Assembly (NCBI RefSeq): GCF_030035675.1
Contig: NC_084482.1
Coordinates: 229,282,943-229,346,942 of the forward strand
DNA from: Rhineura floridana
Lineage: Eukaryota > Chordata > Lepidosauria > Squamata > Rhineuridae
Direction of reading: 5' to 3'
Length of the DNA stretch: 64,000 bases
Part shown: piece by piece, positions 54,343 to 64,000 of the stretch
Layout of the letters: each line of letters opens with the position of its first letter
How positions within the stretch are numbered: position 1 is the stretch's first letter
The notes under the pieces: model-generated
What the model was told of the DNA's origin: nothing
Seen by the model: the letters and a program-made list of their open reading frames with translations, nothing else
Databases searched by the model: none
Made by a program: the position numbers and the translations under genes

Positions 54343-54448
54343 ATGATGGGGGGCTCCTGCGCACTGGACTTGGGGGTCCTCCTTGGGGCGGCAGTGCTGG
54401 CGGTGCTGGTCTCCCCTCCGGAGGTGCTGGGCGTGGAGGAGCCGCCAG
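54343..54448 (+). CDS. Class II beta, exon 1 (signal peptide)
   Basis: Two adjacent ATGs (54343, 54346); [20 protein letters not shown] then [15 protein letters not shown]; donor GCCAG|GTGAGC. The hydrophobic core [12 protein letters not shown] and the length fit class II beta signal exons. The first ATG was taken; the second would shorten the peptide by one. Confidence 0.88.
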
Positions 54449-57400
54449 GTGAGCAGAGATCCCAGGTGGGGGGGAGTAAGAGGAAAGTCCTTCCAGAGAC
54501 CCCCATCAGTGGGGCAGCAGCAAAGGGGCTCCTGCTGGGGCTGGTGGAGGAGGGGGGCAGCTCATTTATTGCAATTATTTATATCTCGCCATTCAGGCTA
54601 TAAATCCTTCCAAGGCGGCTTACCAGTAAGCCCCAATATTGCCCCATTAAAAAGCCCCCAGGACCCCCCCAGGACAGGAGAGCCGAGGGCAGAGCGATCC
54701 TCCCTTCGCGGCCAAAGGGTCCCACAAAGAGATACGCCGTAACAAATTAGCAACTCCATAAAATGAATCTCTGTAATCTCCCAACGTCTTCCTCTTGCCC
54801 ATTCTCAGTAATGAGTGAAAGTGGGACAGAGCCCTCCCCACTTCAAGGGACCTGAACCTGACTACCTACATCAACCTCCCCCTGACCCATAGCAGGGGGG
54901 AGGCCTACGGTGCCCCTCCTCTGCAATCGTTTTCTACAAAAAACAACTGTTTATTACCAAAAAACCCCTCCCCAGTGAACCTTTAGACGGCTCCGGCCCT
55001 ATTTCCCCACCCCGGAATCCCACCCCTAATCACCTAAGCCCCCCCCCCACATTCACTTGGGGTCATAGGAGTCAAGCCGTCTGCCTGCCTAGCTCAGGAC
55101 TGCCTACCCATGGTCTACGGTAGAGAAGGGTCCTCCTTCCCAGAGATCCCTCTGAACCAGGGACCCTCTGCATGCAGACCAGGTGCTCCAGTCCCTGGGC
55201 GAGGTCCCTGCAGGCTCACATTCCCACCCAACCCACTTCTCCCTCCCCCTCCGGGCTCCCCCACACCTTCCTCCAGACTTCCACAGTTGCCCCAAAGGCC
55301 TTATTCACAATCATCAACTGCAGGCTTAAAGCTCCCCCCTTTACTCAGAAGCTGCCCTGAAAGAGAGAGGGTCACTTTTATTCCTCTTTCAGTCCTGAAA
55401 GGGACTTCAAAGGTCATCCAGTCCAACCCACAGATACTGCAGGGAATCCACTGCTCCAGCGTCCCAGGGGGAGGGGGAATCCAGCCTCCGCTTCAAAAGC
55501 TGTAAAGGATGGAAACTCACCCCTTTCTGAGGCAGTCTTTGTTTCCCCCAGGCATGGAGCCAGCCTAAAGGTTCAAGGGGGCACACAAAAAAGTAGTGTC
55601 CAGAATTATTTTCTGAAATAAATTTCATTATTTATTTTTTGGAAAAATATTTAGGGCAGCCAGAAACATTTTAGGGGGTCAGGGGTCCCCTACCCCACCT
55701 ATGTGTCTGGTCAAATGGTTCATCTTGACCTATCTCTGAGGAAGCCTTGAAGTTCCCCAGAACTCTCCTGTGGGTTGGGAGAGAAGCAAAAAGGGTGGGG
55801 GGGAAGCCAGGCCAGATGCTGTCGCCCCTCCAAATCTCCTGGGGGGGGGCATCTGAGCAGAATGACCTTTGCTGGAACCGGAGTGTGTGCTGCCTGGGAA
55901 ATTTGGGGTTGGGGGGTTCCAAACCAGACTCACCTGCTACCTCTTACTCTGGACTACCTTGTCGCAAGCCACTCTCTCTCAGTGACAGCATCCCCCCTCC
56001 TATATTGATATATGTTTACATTAATACCCCCTACTTTCCTCCCAAGAGCTGAAGGGGGTGTACATGGGTCTGCCCCTCCCCCATGTTGTCATCACAACCA
56101 CCCTGTGGGGTAGGTTAGGCTGAGAGGCAGTACATGCTCTGGTAACCTCGCGTTTGGACTACTGCAATGCGCTCTACGTTGGGCTGCCTTTGAAGACAGT
56201 TCGGAAGCTGCAGCTAGTACAAAATGCGGCTGCCAGATTGTTGACAAGGACCAAGCGGTCCGATCACATAACACCTGTTCTGGCAGGCTTGCACTGGCTG
56301 CCAATATGTTTCCGGGCCAGATTCAAAGTGTTGGTATTAACCTATAAAGCCTTATACGGCATGGGACCACGATATCTGTCGGAACGCCTCTCCCGATATG
56401 AACCCGCCCGCTCACTGCGTTCTGCTTCGAAGGCCCTCCTCTGGGTTCCGACTCATAGACAGGCCCGGAGGGTGGTGACAAGATCTAGGGCCTTCTCAGT
56501 GGTGGCCCCCGAACTGTGGAACAGTCTCCCCGAGGAGGTACGCTTGGTGCCGACACTGCTATCCTTTCGGCGCCAAGGTAAAACCTTCCTCTTTCCCAAT
56601 GCATTTTAACTTAAGCTATTGATTTTTCATTTGTTGTAATTGATTTTAGTTTGTTTTATTGTTATATGTTTTTATTGTATTATATTGTGTATCTTAGTAT
56701 TTTTGTTGTTCACTGCCCAGAGAGCTTCTGCTAGTCGGGCGGTATAAAAGTTTAATAAATAAATATAAATAAATAAATAAGACCACTTAGTATGGGAGAT
56801 TTGAACCTGGGACTCCCAGGTCGCTATTCAGCTCTCTAACCACTGTGCTACACTATCTCTCCATGGGGGTAATGGAGTGCAGGTTGATTTTCTTAATTTG
56901 TTGAAAACTAACATGTAAAATAAAACCTGAGTTAGAAAGAGCTTTCCTGTAATGGAAATTTCCTCTTTCCTCTCACATGCCCAAAGTCACAGAACAAGAC
57001 CTAAGAAGCCTAGAGACAAACGTATCAGAAGTTATACCAAAGCCAGAGAAAGACCCTGGCTTGCCTATCAGCCAATGTCGCTTCTGACCCAAGATGCAAA
57101 CATTTGGACTTCCATTATAGCAAAAGTGCTTAATAGCATCATACCAAATTATATTAAACCAGACCAAACAAGATTCAGAAAAAACAGGAAATTACAACAT
57201 AATGTCAAAAAACTAGTCAATTGCATAGAATGTATTTATGTTTTTAGATGCAGAGAAAGCATTTGATAGGGTGGAATGGTCATTTCTGGTTAGAACTCTT
57301 CAAGAAAAGAACTTGGGAGGAACTTTCAAATCTTGGATAGATTTATTATATCAAAAACTCACTGCAAAAGTATTTGAATCTGCCCTTTTAAAAATCCTTT

Positions 57401-60400
57401 TACAAAGCTCCAGAGGCCTTTCAGCAACTCACAGCCTACAGCAGCTAGTGGGAGGAATGACTTTATACTGCATTTTTGAATAAAATAAAGCAAGCCCCCC
57501 TGGGAGCAACGGGACTCGATGGTTTTCTCTCACTTTCAGGGGCAATTGTAGAGAAAAAAACTGACTTCCCCCAGTTTTTTCCCCATACAATTCCCTTGGA
57601 GTGCCTGAGAGTCTTCGGGTCCCATCTCTCACAAGGGGACCCCTCTGTTCTGGTCAACGTGCATGGTGGCAAGAAGCCCCCTGTGCTAGCTGCTGTAGGC
57701 TGTGACTGGCTGAAAGGCTGCATGCTGGAGCTTTCTAAAAGGAAACCATTAAAAAAAATTAGGTAGAGGTAGCATTGGAGTTCTCAGACCACCTCAGCAT
57801 ATCTGCAGATTCTAACTACAAGTAGACTCATGATCCAAACTGGGTTGAGCCACCCTGATAGAATCAAGCGAGTCTGGTTTAGAATCCAAGTTCTGCAGAT
57901 TTTTCCTACTTTCTGCACACACATAACCAGCATATCAAGGAGAAGGCTCACCACTACTACTTTAAAACTATAAATCCTTTGTAGTTCTAATAAGCAATTT
58001 GCTTAAGCTCCAGCTGTGAAATTTTGTGGCGTATATAAGAAAAAGGGAGTGGGGATTGCAAAGCATAGAGCACTTTCTTGGAGGAGAAGGGATGGGGGCA
58101 GAGATCTGGGGCAAGCAGGGCAGGAAGTGGTGGGGTTGGTAGTTTATTCTCTTTTGTTTTGTTGTTGTTTTGCCCTTCCAATGGGAGGGAATTAACTTGC
58201 ACCATTCTAAGGAGCTTTTTGGAGGAGTGCCAGGGAAACAAGTAGCCGTAGTGTCCTGCAGAGCCACAACCTTGTGAGCCGCCTTGAGGGCCTTTTGGCC
58301 AAACGGTGGCATAGAAATAGAATTAATAAATAAATAAATAATAAATAAATAAATATTGTTAACAATCAAGTATCAACACCTATCTTGCAGGAGCGAGATA
58401 TTCACCAAGGATGTCCACTCTCACCATTATTATTCGCTATTTTTTGGAACCTTTAGCAATTTTAATAAGAAATAATCAGGAAATAACAAAATCCTAAAAT
58501 GGCGGTGAGGAATTTGAAATAGTGTTATATGCAGATGATACAGCATTAGCTTTAACACAACCAGAACCAGCCATTCAAAATACTTTTAATCGGTTACAGG
58601 TATACAGTATTCCAAAAGCTGCTAAGGCCTTCTTAACAGGAAAAATGGTCCTTGGAGGCTTGACTTCTTTGACACTGATTATATTGATTGATTGACAGAC
58701 TTGGCTTATAACAAAACTAAGCTCTGCTTCTACAAACTGTGAGGAAAAAGGAGAGAGAAAGAGGCGGGGAAACCTAGTTGCTTTCACTTCTCATACTATT
58801 CAATGGGAGTTTCATAAAAAGATACCCCTTGAGGCTTCTCTCTGTGTTACACCCAAACCATTCCCCTTAAAGAGACCACAAACAATTTCAGCATCCTCTG
58901 GCCCAATGAACTTCATGCAAGCTCATCCTCTTCTTCAAGTTCTAATGGATATAATAGTTGCATTGGCATTCTCAGAATCGCTCGAGATGGAAGTCGAACT
59001 GCACATGCACAGACTCTATTGTCACGTCCTTGGAACGTTTCTTCAGTTCTACCAATCTTCCACCTGTATTTGCGCATTTTATCCTCATGAATCAAAACTA
59101 TGTCATTTACTGTGAGTTCAGCTTTCATTGCGATGAGCTGATCAATAGATATTCTTGTCGCCATCTTTTCCAAAACGGATTCATGAATGTCTGTCGATAT
59201 TTCCACCTTTTACTGAGTTCATCTCCAGTAGTTGTATGAGTCACTGAAATAGGATAGCAGGTTATGAATCTCAAATATGAACTCATCTGCCTCGGTCTTC
59301 CATGTCAGACCTAAAACCTTTAATGATGAAAGTCCTAAAGTTTGTTCTTCCAGCTGTAAGTTGGGTTCATTCTCCTTGTTCTGCCAAAATGTTTGCAGTT
59401 CCTTAGAACTGGTCTTCCACTTCCGGAGGTCCATTCCAGGTGTTGAAAGCAATTCTCTGGCCTTCATGGCAATGAGTCATCAACATACAGGCATTAATCA
59501 AGCATCTGGCAGATGTTTGGATGTTCCTTCTGATAGTGTTTCAAATGAGGTCTTATGGTAGCAGCAAGCAAAAAGCAATAAACCAAATAACACTCGAGTC
59601 ATTCTCAGGATCTTTAGTTCTGGTTCTTGATCAAAGTTTAGTGGTTCTTCCATCTACAAAAATCTTACTGCATCCTGATTTTCACTTGCTATTAAGATCT
59701 GAAGAAAAGCCTTTGCAATCTCTGCAGTGAAAGCTACCTTGTACTGGTGGAACCTGATTAGAAGACCAAACAAATCTGGGTTCAGATTGGGTCCAGTTAG
59801 TAAACAGTCATTAAGTGACGGACACCCCCTTTCATGGGACGAGGCATCAAACACTACTCTGTTTTGTGGTAGCCTCATCCTCCCGGATGACTGCACAAAG
59901 AAGAAGACAGTAGACCACCTTGCCTGTCTCAAGTGAAGACCTATGGGTGACTTCTTCAGCTATGCCCTTCTGAAGATGCTCTTCAATGACATTGTTGTGC
60001 CTCTTAAAGAGCAGAAGATCAGTTCTGAACTTCCTAGCTAACTGTTTGAATCTTCTCTGAACTACAAGGTTGTTGTTTGGTAAGTCAGGTTGATCTGACT
60101 TCCAAGGCAGGTGATCTTCATATCTCCCTTCCTTGTATTTTATGGAAGTTTCAAATGGAGTTCATATTTAGAGAAATTTCATTTGCCCATATCAGAAGAA
60201 GAGCAGAGTTGGCTATTTAGGAACATCCCAATTGCATTATCAAGTCCGAATCTGAAAGGAAAGTTCTTTAAAGCAATTGACCAATAGTGCTTAACACCAC
60301 CCAGGCTAAGCAATACGTTTTATCCAAAGTTGTGCTGTTGGAGATGTAGAAGAGTTTGTTCATGTTTTGTGGAGCTGTGCCAAAGTAGAACCCTTGTGGA

Positions 60401-61294
60401 AAACAATTTCATAAAGGAAATGACAGGGAAAACAATGTCAAGAAATCTCTGAGCGATTCTCCGCGGGGGAGTTACAAAAGTGGAGGCCCCATTTCTATTA
60501 ACTTTGCTCCCAGGGGCGAAAATACGTATCGCTCCCAAAGGGGAAAACTGGAAATCCCCAGCCTGAGAAAAATCAAAGTTTTTAAAAAAATCATTCCATC
60601 TTTTCCATACTTCCCCCCTCAAGGTTTCCGCAACATGTGTTTTTCCTAGCTCCAGTCGTGTCAGAGCAATCCTCCTTCTTCTAGAATGTTTCGTACTTTT
60701 GTTCCCTTTACATTTCTCCTTTTTTGCTTTGTTGGGGAGCACTTAGTGTAGGCAAAGGTAAAAACCGGAATTTAATACTTTTTTTTTAAGAAAGGAAAGA
60801 AAGGAAGCGCTGCTCTGCCTCCCCCCCCCCCCGTCCTTCTTCCCTCTTGCTGGAAAAGAGACTTTTCTAGAGGGGGGAGCGGAAGGATCCCTCCCGAGGG
60901 ACGTGCCCCTCCGGCCGGCCCTCGCCTCGCCCCTCCGGCCCTTCCTCCGCCTCGCCAGGAGAACAGCCGCCTCTGCCCCCGCCTGACCCCCTCCCCATCT
61001 CTCCCCCCCCAGAGCATTTCCTCTTCCAGAACAAGGGCGAGTGCCACTTCTCCGCCTCCGCCAACGGGACGCTGCAGCGCATCCGCTACCTGGACCGCTA
61101 CTTCTGGGACCGGCAGGAGCTCTTTTACTTCGACAGCGACCGAGGGAGGGTCGTGGCCGTGGCCGAGCTGACCGAGCGCAACGTCGAAGCCTGGAACAAG
61201 GACAAGGCCAGACTGCGCAGCGCGATGGCCATCGTGGAGGTCTGTCGGCACAACTACGGCGTCCTCGCTGAGGGCTTCTCCTCCCGCAGGAAGA
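54343..61294 (+). CDS. MHC class II beta chain, 5' part (exons 1 and 2)
   Basis: Exons 54343-54448 (106 nt, phase 1 out) and 61013-61294 (282 nt, phase 1/1) give 129 residues: signal peptide about 1-30, then the beta-1 domain. The beta-1 domain forms half of the peptide groove with the alpha chain. C46 and C113 form the domain disulfide, N53-GT is the conserved glycosylation site, and W96, H115 and N116 are conserved peptide contacts. The Ig-like beta-2, membrane and tail exons are not in the remaining 2.7 kb, so the gene continues beyond the window. Intron 1 is 6.6 kb, swollen by mobile elements. No inactivating change seen. Confidence 0.93.
54449..56080. other. Class II beta intron 1, first part
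   Basis: 54560-54640 is a LINE-tail-like scrap (TTTATATCTCGCCATTCAGG). 55385-55520 has a CR1-like phrase (GGGACTTCAAAGGTCATCCA, GTCCAACCCACAGATACTGC). The rest is C-rich unique sequence without exons. Confidence 0.45.
56085..56865 (-). mobile_element. SINE split by an L2 insertion
   Basis: Left part TGGGGTAGGTTAGGCTGAGA at 56105; right part GATTTGAACCTGGGACTCCC and CTCTAACCACTGTGCTACAC at 56792-56855 (tRNA-like head in antisense). The L2 lies between. Confidence 0.72.
56128..56775 (+). mobile_element. L2 LINE C-terminal part
   Basis: Open frame 56154-56609: [60 protein letters not shown] and [20 protein letters not shown], then stop and a GGCGGTATAAAAGTTTAATA plus (AAAT)n end. 5'-truncated with an intact C-terminal frame. 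A different L2 subfamily from 24713-26587. Confidence 0.92.
57000..58610 (+). mobile_element. L1 LINE, reverse-transcriptase fragments
   Basis: 57040-57470 encodes [40 protein letters not shown] and, in a second frame, [20 protein letters not shown]. 58385-58610 has the catalytic block (GCPLSPLL, then [20 protein letters not shown]). 57480-58380 between holds unassigned sequence and a LINE tail (GTGAGCCGCCTTGAGGGCCT ... AATAAATAAAT). Broken in several places. Confidence 0.85.
58620..60290 (-). mobile_element. BEL/Pao LTR retrotransposon, internal fragment (fossil)
   Basis: Minus-strand Pol pieces in the order expected for BEL/Pao: reverse-transcriptase region (about 59650-60050), a region after the RT like Pao aspartic-peptidase/RNase H sequence (about 59220-59470), and an integrase C-terminal region (about 58910-59210). 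It is broken in several places, with parts missing; LTRs were not recognised, so its ends are approximate. It lies inside the L1, so it inserted after the L1. An old, inactive copy. Confidence 0.8.
60295..60460 (+). mobile_element. L1 LINE, C-terminal fragment
   Basis: Reads [20 protein letters not shown] then WKT, matching the C-terminal L1 ORF2 motif with H-x2-W-x-C. It probably continues the L1 at 57000-58610 after the BEL/Pao insertion. Confidence 0.65.
60461..61012. other. End of class II beta intron 1
   Basis: 60461-60770 has no recognised repeat; a 140-residue minus-strand frame at 60320-60742 has no known domain. From 60830 the sequence turns GC-rich up to the exon 2 acceptor. Confidence 0.35.
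61013..61294 (+). CDS. Class II beta, exon 2 (beta-1 domain)
   Basis: Acceptor CTCTCCCCCCCCAG, donor GAAGA|GTGAGT. Carries [80 protein letters not shown] and [14 protein letters not shown]. It is 12 nt longer than the usual 270-nt exon; the extra residues sit around the glycosylated loop (SASA before NGT, one more before RIRYLDRYF). CRHNYG, RYLDRYF and FDSD are family hallmarks. Confidence 0.96.
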
Positions 61295-61583
61295 GTGAGT
61301 GGGGGAGCCGGGGGACACCTGGCGCTTCTGCCGCCGGCGCAACTGGGGAAAGGTCGGCACGCCCTTCATGCGAGCAGGCCGCTGAGTGAGTCTAGAAGGG
61401 GGCTGGGGAGACCCAAAAGTGGGGGGCGAAGGCTGTCCCCTTCCGGAAGCTCCCCCACCCCACCCCCTTGGCTCTGCCCCCTCCCTCCGCACCTGGAACC
61501 AGATGAAGAATGGGAGGGGGAGGGGGATCAGGGGAGGGGAGGCAGGAAAGGGGGAAACGACAGGGGGGCAAATGAGGGCATTG

Positions 61584-61650
61584 CCCCCCATATGATAATT
61601 CTGCCCCCCATATGATAATTCTGCCCCCCATATGATAATTCTGCCCCCGA
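61584..61650. repeat. Short tandem repeat, 20-bp unit x3
   Basis: Three perfect units of CCCCCCATATGATAATTCTG and a decayed fourth (CCCCCGAAATGA), about 290 bp after the beta-1 exon. Confidence 0.95.
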
Positions 61651-61822
61651 AATGAAATTTTCTCTCGGCCCCAAATTTCCAGCATTACAGTAACTTCAAA
61701 CTTCAGGTTTGCTTTGTGAAATGCAGTTTAGGCATCCAAAGAGGGGGCAGGGCAAAGTCACCCCGGCAGAAGGAGGACACAAAGTTTTGCATTTTGCTAA
61801 TAAGAAGTTTGAGTGTGAGAAA

Positions 61823-62320
61823 CATAAGAACATAAGAACATAAGAAGAGCCTGCTGGATCAGGCCAGTGGCCCATCTAGCCCAGCATCCTGTTCACACAG
61901 TGGCCAAGCAGGTGCCTGGGGGAAGCCCGCAAGCAGGACCCGAGTGCAAGAACACTCTCCCCCCCTGAGGCTTCCGGCAACTGGTCTTCAGAAGCATGCT
62001 GCCTCTGACTAGGGTGTCAGAGCACAGCCATCATGGCTAGTAGCCATTGATAGCCCTGTCCTCCATGAATTGGTCTAATCTTCTTTTAAAGACGTCCAAG
62101 CTGGTGGCCATTACTGCATCTTGTGGGAGCAAATTCCATAGTTTAACTATGCGCTGAGTAAAGAAGTACTTCCTTTTGTCTGTCCTGAATCTTCCAACAT
62201 TCAGCTTCTTTGAATGTCCACGAGTTCTAGTATTATGAGAGAGGGAGAAGAACTTTTCTCTATCCACTTTCTCAATGCCATGCATAATTTTATACACTTC
62301 TATCGTGTCTCCTCTGACCC
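61823..62320 (-). mobile_element. CR1/L3-like LINE 3' end
   Basis: Starts with three copies of the ACATAAGA 3' repeat (61823-61845). Minus strand encodes MYKIMHGIEKVDREKFFSLS, RGHSKKLNVGRFRTDKRKYF, TQRIVKLWNLLPQDAVMATS and FKRRLDQFMEDRAINGY with an intact C-terminus. Very close to 2007-2480, so both are young. Intron 2 of the beta gene. Confidence 0.92.
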
Positions 62321-63635
62321 GATCATGTCAGGGGAGGCAAAGGGGGCAGGAGGGATGAGGGCCAGAATGGGACGGGATGTGGCCCCTGAAGTTCTCCTCC
62401 GTAAACACAGCAAAGGTAAGAGTTGGAAGGGTTTGCAGTTGGAGGAAGGCGAGGCGGGAAGGACCTCTTTTGATCTGCACTGCAGAGCATCTCTCCCATT
62501 GGAGTCAATTTAATGATTTCCCCACTAAAATGTAGTGTTTTCACGCACATGACTGGTGGCAAATTTTAGTGGCTAGTGGGAAATCTGGTGGATGTCAAAC
62601 ACTTTATGGTCAGCATCTGCTGTTTTTCACAAATTCTTCCATTTCATCCCCCCCCCCCCGCTATTATGTATTTCATGAAACTGTCTTGCCAAAATTCTAC
62701 TTTTGGATATTGTATTTTCCATTGTTTGCTTTTCTTTTTCTGTGCATAGTTTCTAAAGTGCCACTTGACTATTATTTCCTTTCTGCTGTAAGCCACGGCT
62801 AGCTGGCTGCCTCTTTGACTGAAAGGAGACCAGAGTAAATTACCCAACGCAACACACGGAGCCAGTGACAGAGAAGAAAAAAATTAAGTCAAGTCTCCTG
62901 ATCCTCTGGTGGGCTTGTTGTTTTAAAGGTATAGAGAACAAGGAGGTCCTTGCCAGTTGACTGACTGAGAAGGAAAATGTGCAGCCCCTATTCTACCCAA
63001 TCAAAGTGTGGGGCAGGCTAAGCACCACCAAAGGAGACATGATTAGGAACTATAAGCCTCAGAAATAAAAGGCCTGAGCATGCACAGAGTGCACCTGCCT
63101 CACCAATGAGGGACCTTTGTATAAACAGTACATCTTATCATCATCACAGGAAGGCTGGATCAGGCAAAGGCCCACCTACTCCAGCATCCTGTTCTCAGAG
63201 TAGCCAACCCCCCCCACACACACACCCCACCTAGGAATGCAAAATCTCCGTACTTCTCTCAGATCTAAAACCCACACACACATTTCTACCTGCAGTTCCA
63301 AACTTAAATACAACACACCAATGACTGCTAGGACTTTAAACTTCTGTCATCCACCTTGTTAAGCAATTCCTCACAACGGTGTCAAATGTGTTATCAAACA
63401 TGGTGTCTAGTGGGTCAAGGTCAGATTCTGGTGGATTTGGGGCGTGGGTCTGGTGAGAAAAACAATTCTCGTTGCCAACACTGATCTCCCCCTCTTCCAT
63501 AGAGCTCAAGCAGCCTCTGTAGGTGTTGGGGGCTATTATTCATTTTATTGATTATTTTATTTATACCCCCCCTCCCTCCCACCCTCAATCCCCCTGAGAA
63601 GGGCAGAATTAATTACATGATTCACCATTCCATGA
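62321..63635. other. Class II beta intron 2, mostly unassigned
   Basis: 63140-63205 is a CR1/L3-like end scrap (GGCTGGATCAGGCAAAGGCC). 63065-63120 (CCTGAGCATGCACAGAGTGC) echoes a phrase in the duplicated blocks at 40608 and 42448. 63535-63600 is a LINE tail. No beta-2 exon found. Confidence 0.45.
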
Positions 63636-63639
63636 AAAG

Positions 63640-64000
63640 GAAGAGTTCTTAGCTTAACCATATAACTTTTGCTGCGGCCGACAAATGTCCTTGTAAATCA
63701 TGTTCTGAGACATATGTAATAAAGTTCCACCATATAGCATTGAAGTTGTCTGTCTTTTCCAATCCTCGAGAGAGGTGAAGTGAACAAGTAATGTTCCCTA
63801 GTAAGGCAATCTTCCATACATTGTTTATCCATGCCAATCTGTTCAAGTCTTTTAATTCTTTCCATCTTTGAACCACCGTCTCACGTGCCACCAGAAGCAG
63901 TGAATATATCAATTCTTAAATTTAATATTCACATTCTGATCTTCAAATATGGATAATAGAAATAACTCAGCAGAACATACAATCTTTTCCCCTGTAATTT
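63640..64000 (-). mobile_element. L1 LINE, ORF2 C-terminus
   Basis: Minus strand reads SLLLVARETVVQRWKELKDL, LAWINNVWKIALLGNITCSL and FNAIWWNFITYVSEHD, the L1 ORF2 C-terminal pattern (ARE/R-x-I-x-x-W; W-x3-W-x-IA). Runs off the window edge. Confidence 0.75.

Noticed and set aside
60743-61591. 282-codon minus-strand frame over the beta-1 exon
   Set aside because: It is the antisense shadow of a genuine class II beta exon and its GC-rich flanks.
61295-64000. Search for the class II beta Ig-domain exon
   Set aside because: No C1-set pattern with flanking splice sites; this stretch is CR1, L1 and unassigned sequence, so the exon must lie beyond the window.

Overview
The window is vertebrate nuclear DNA, almost certainly from a squamate reptile (lizard or snake). 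The evidence is the repeat mix: RTE-BovB LINE tails, CR1 LINEs ending in ATTCTATG repeats, a second CR1/L3-like family, L2 and L1 LINEs, MIR/CORE-type SINEs, hAT-like and foldback MITEs, and fossils of Ty1/copia and BEL/Pao LTR elements. Host genes have short exons with clean GT/AG borders and consistent phases. The species cannot be named from sequence alone.

Left part (1-12 kb): the 3' end of a copia element with its LTR, a CR1 copy and SINEs, then a complete minus-strand SCAN-KRAB-C2H2 zinc-finger gene. Its five coding exons (11787 down to 4212) join in phase to give about 707 residues with 13 fingers. Middle (12.8-29 kb): two CpG-rich blocks (12.84-13.9 and 16.54-17.6 kb) separate this gene from a plus-strand paralogue with the same exon plan (18.6-29.0 kb). 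The paralogue has lost its reading frame in the SCAN exon, the linker exon and the finger exon, and carries a second, also damaged, SCAN exon. Its intron before the fingers holds a nearly intact 3' half of an L2 LINE inserted into a SINE.

From 29 to 49 kb no convincing protein-coding gene is seen. This stretch is a mosaic of L2, CR1 and BovB pieces, palindromic MITEs, a solo LTR with perfect 5-bp target duplication nested in CR1, CpG-rich patches, and duplicated blocks (about 39.9-43.5 and 45.5-46.4 kb), of which one pair looks very recent.

Right part (47.9-64 kb): a divergent MHC class II pair. A class II alpha-chain gene runs on the minus strand (53199 down to 49283, four coding exons, about 259 residues). 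A class II beta-chain gene starts on the plus strand at 54343; its signal-peptide exon and beta-1 exon lie in the window, and its Ig domain and membrane exons must lie beyond 64000. The 1.14-kb shared intergenic region has a separate X-box/Y-box promoter module for each gene, so both partners of one antigen-presenting heterodimer are probably switched on together by the RFX/CIITA enhanceosome. Beta intron 1 (6.6 kb) holds an L2 in a SINE and an L1 interrupted by a BEL/Pao fossil.

No prokaryotic features, CRISPR arrays or genuine tRNA/rRNA genes were seen. Most remaining short ORFs are chance frames in GC-rich or repeat sequence.
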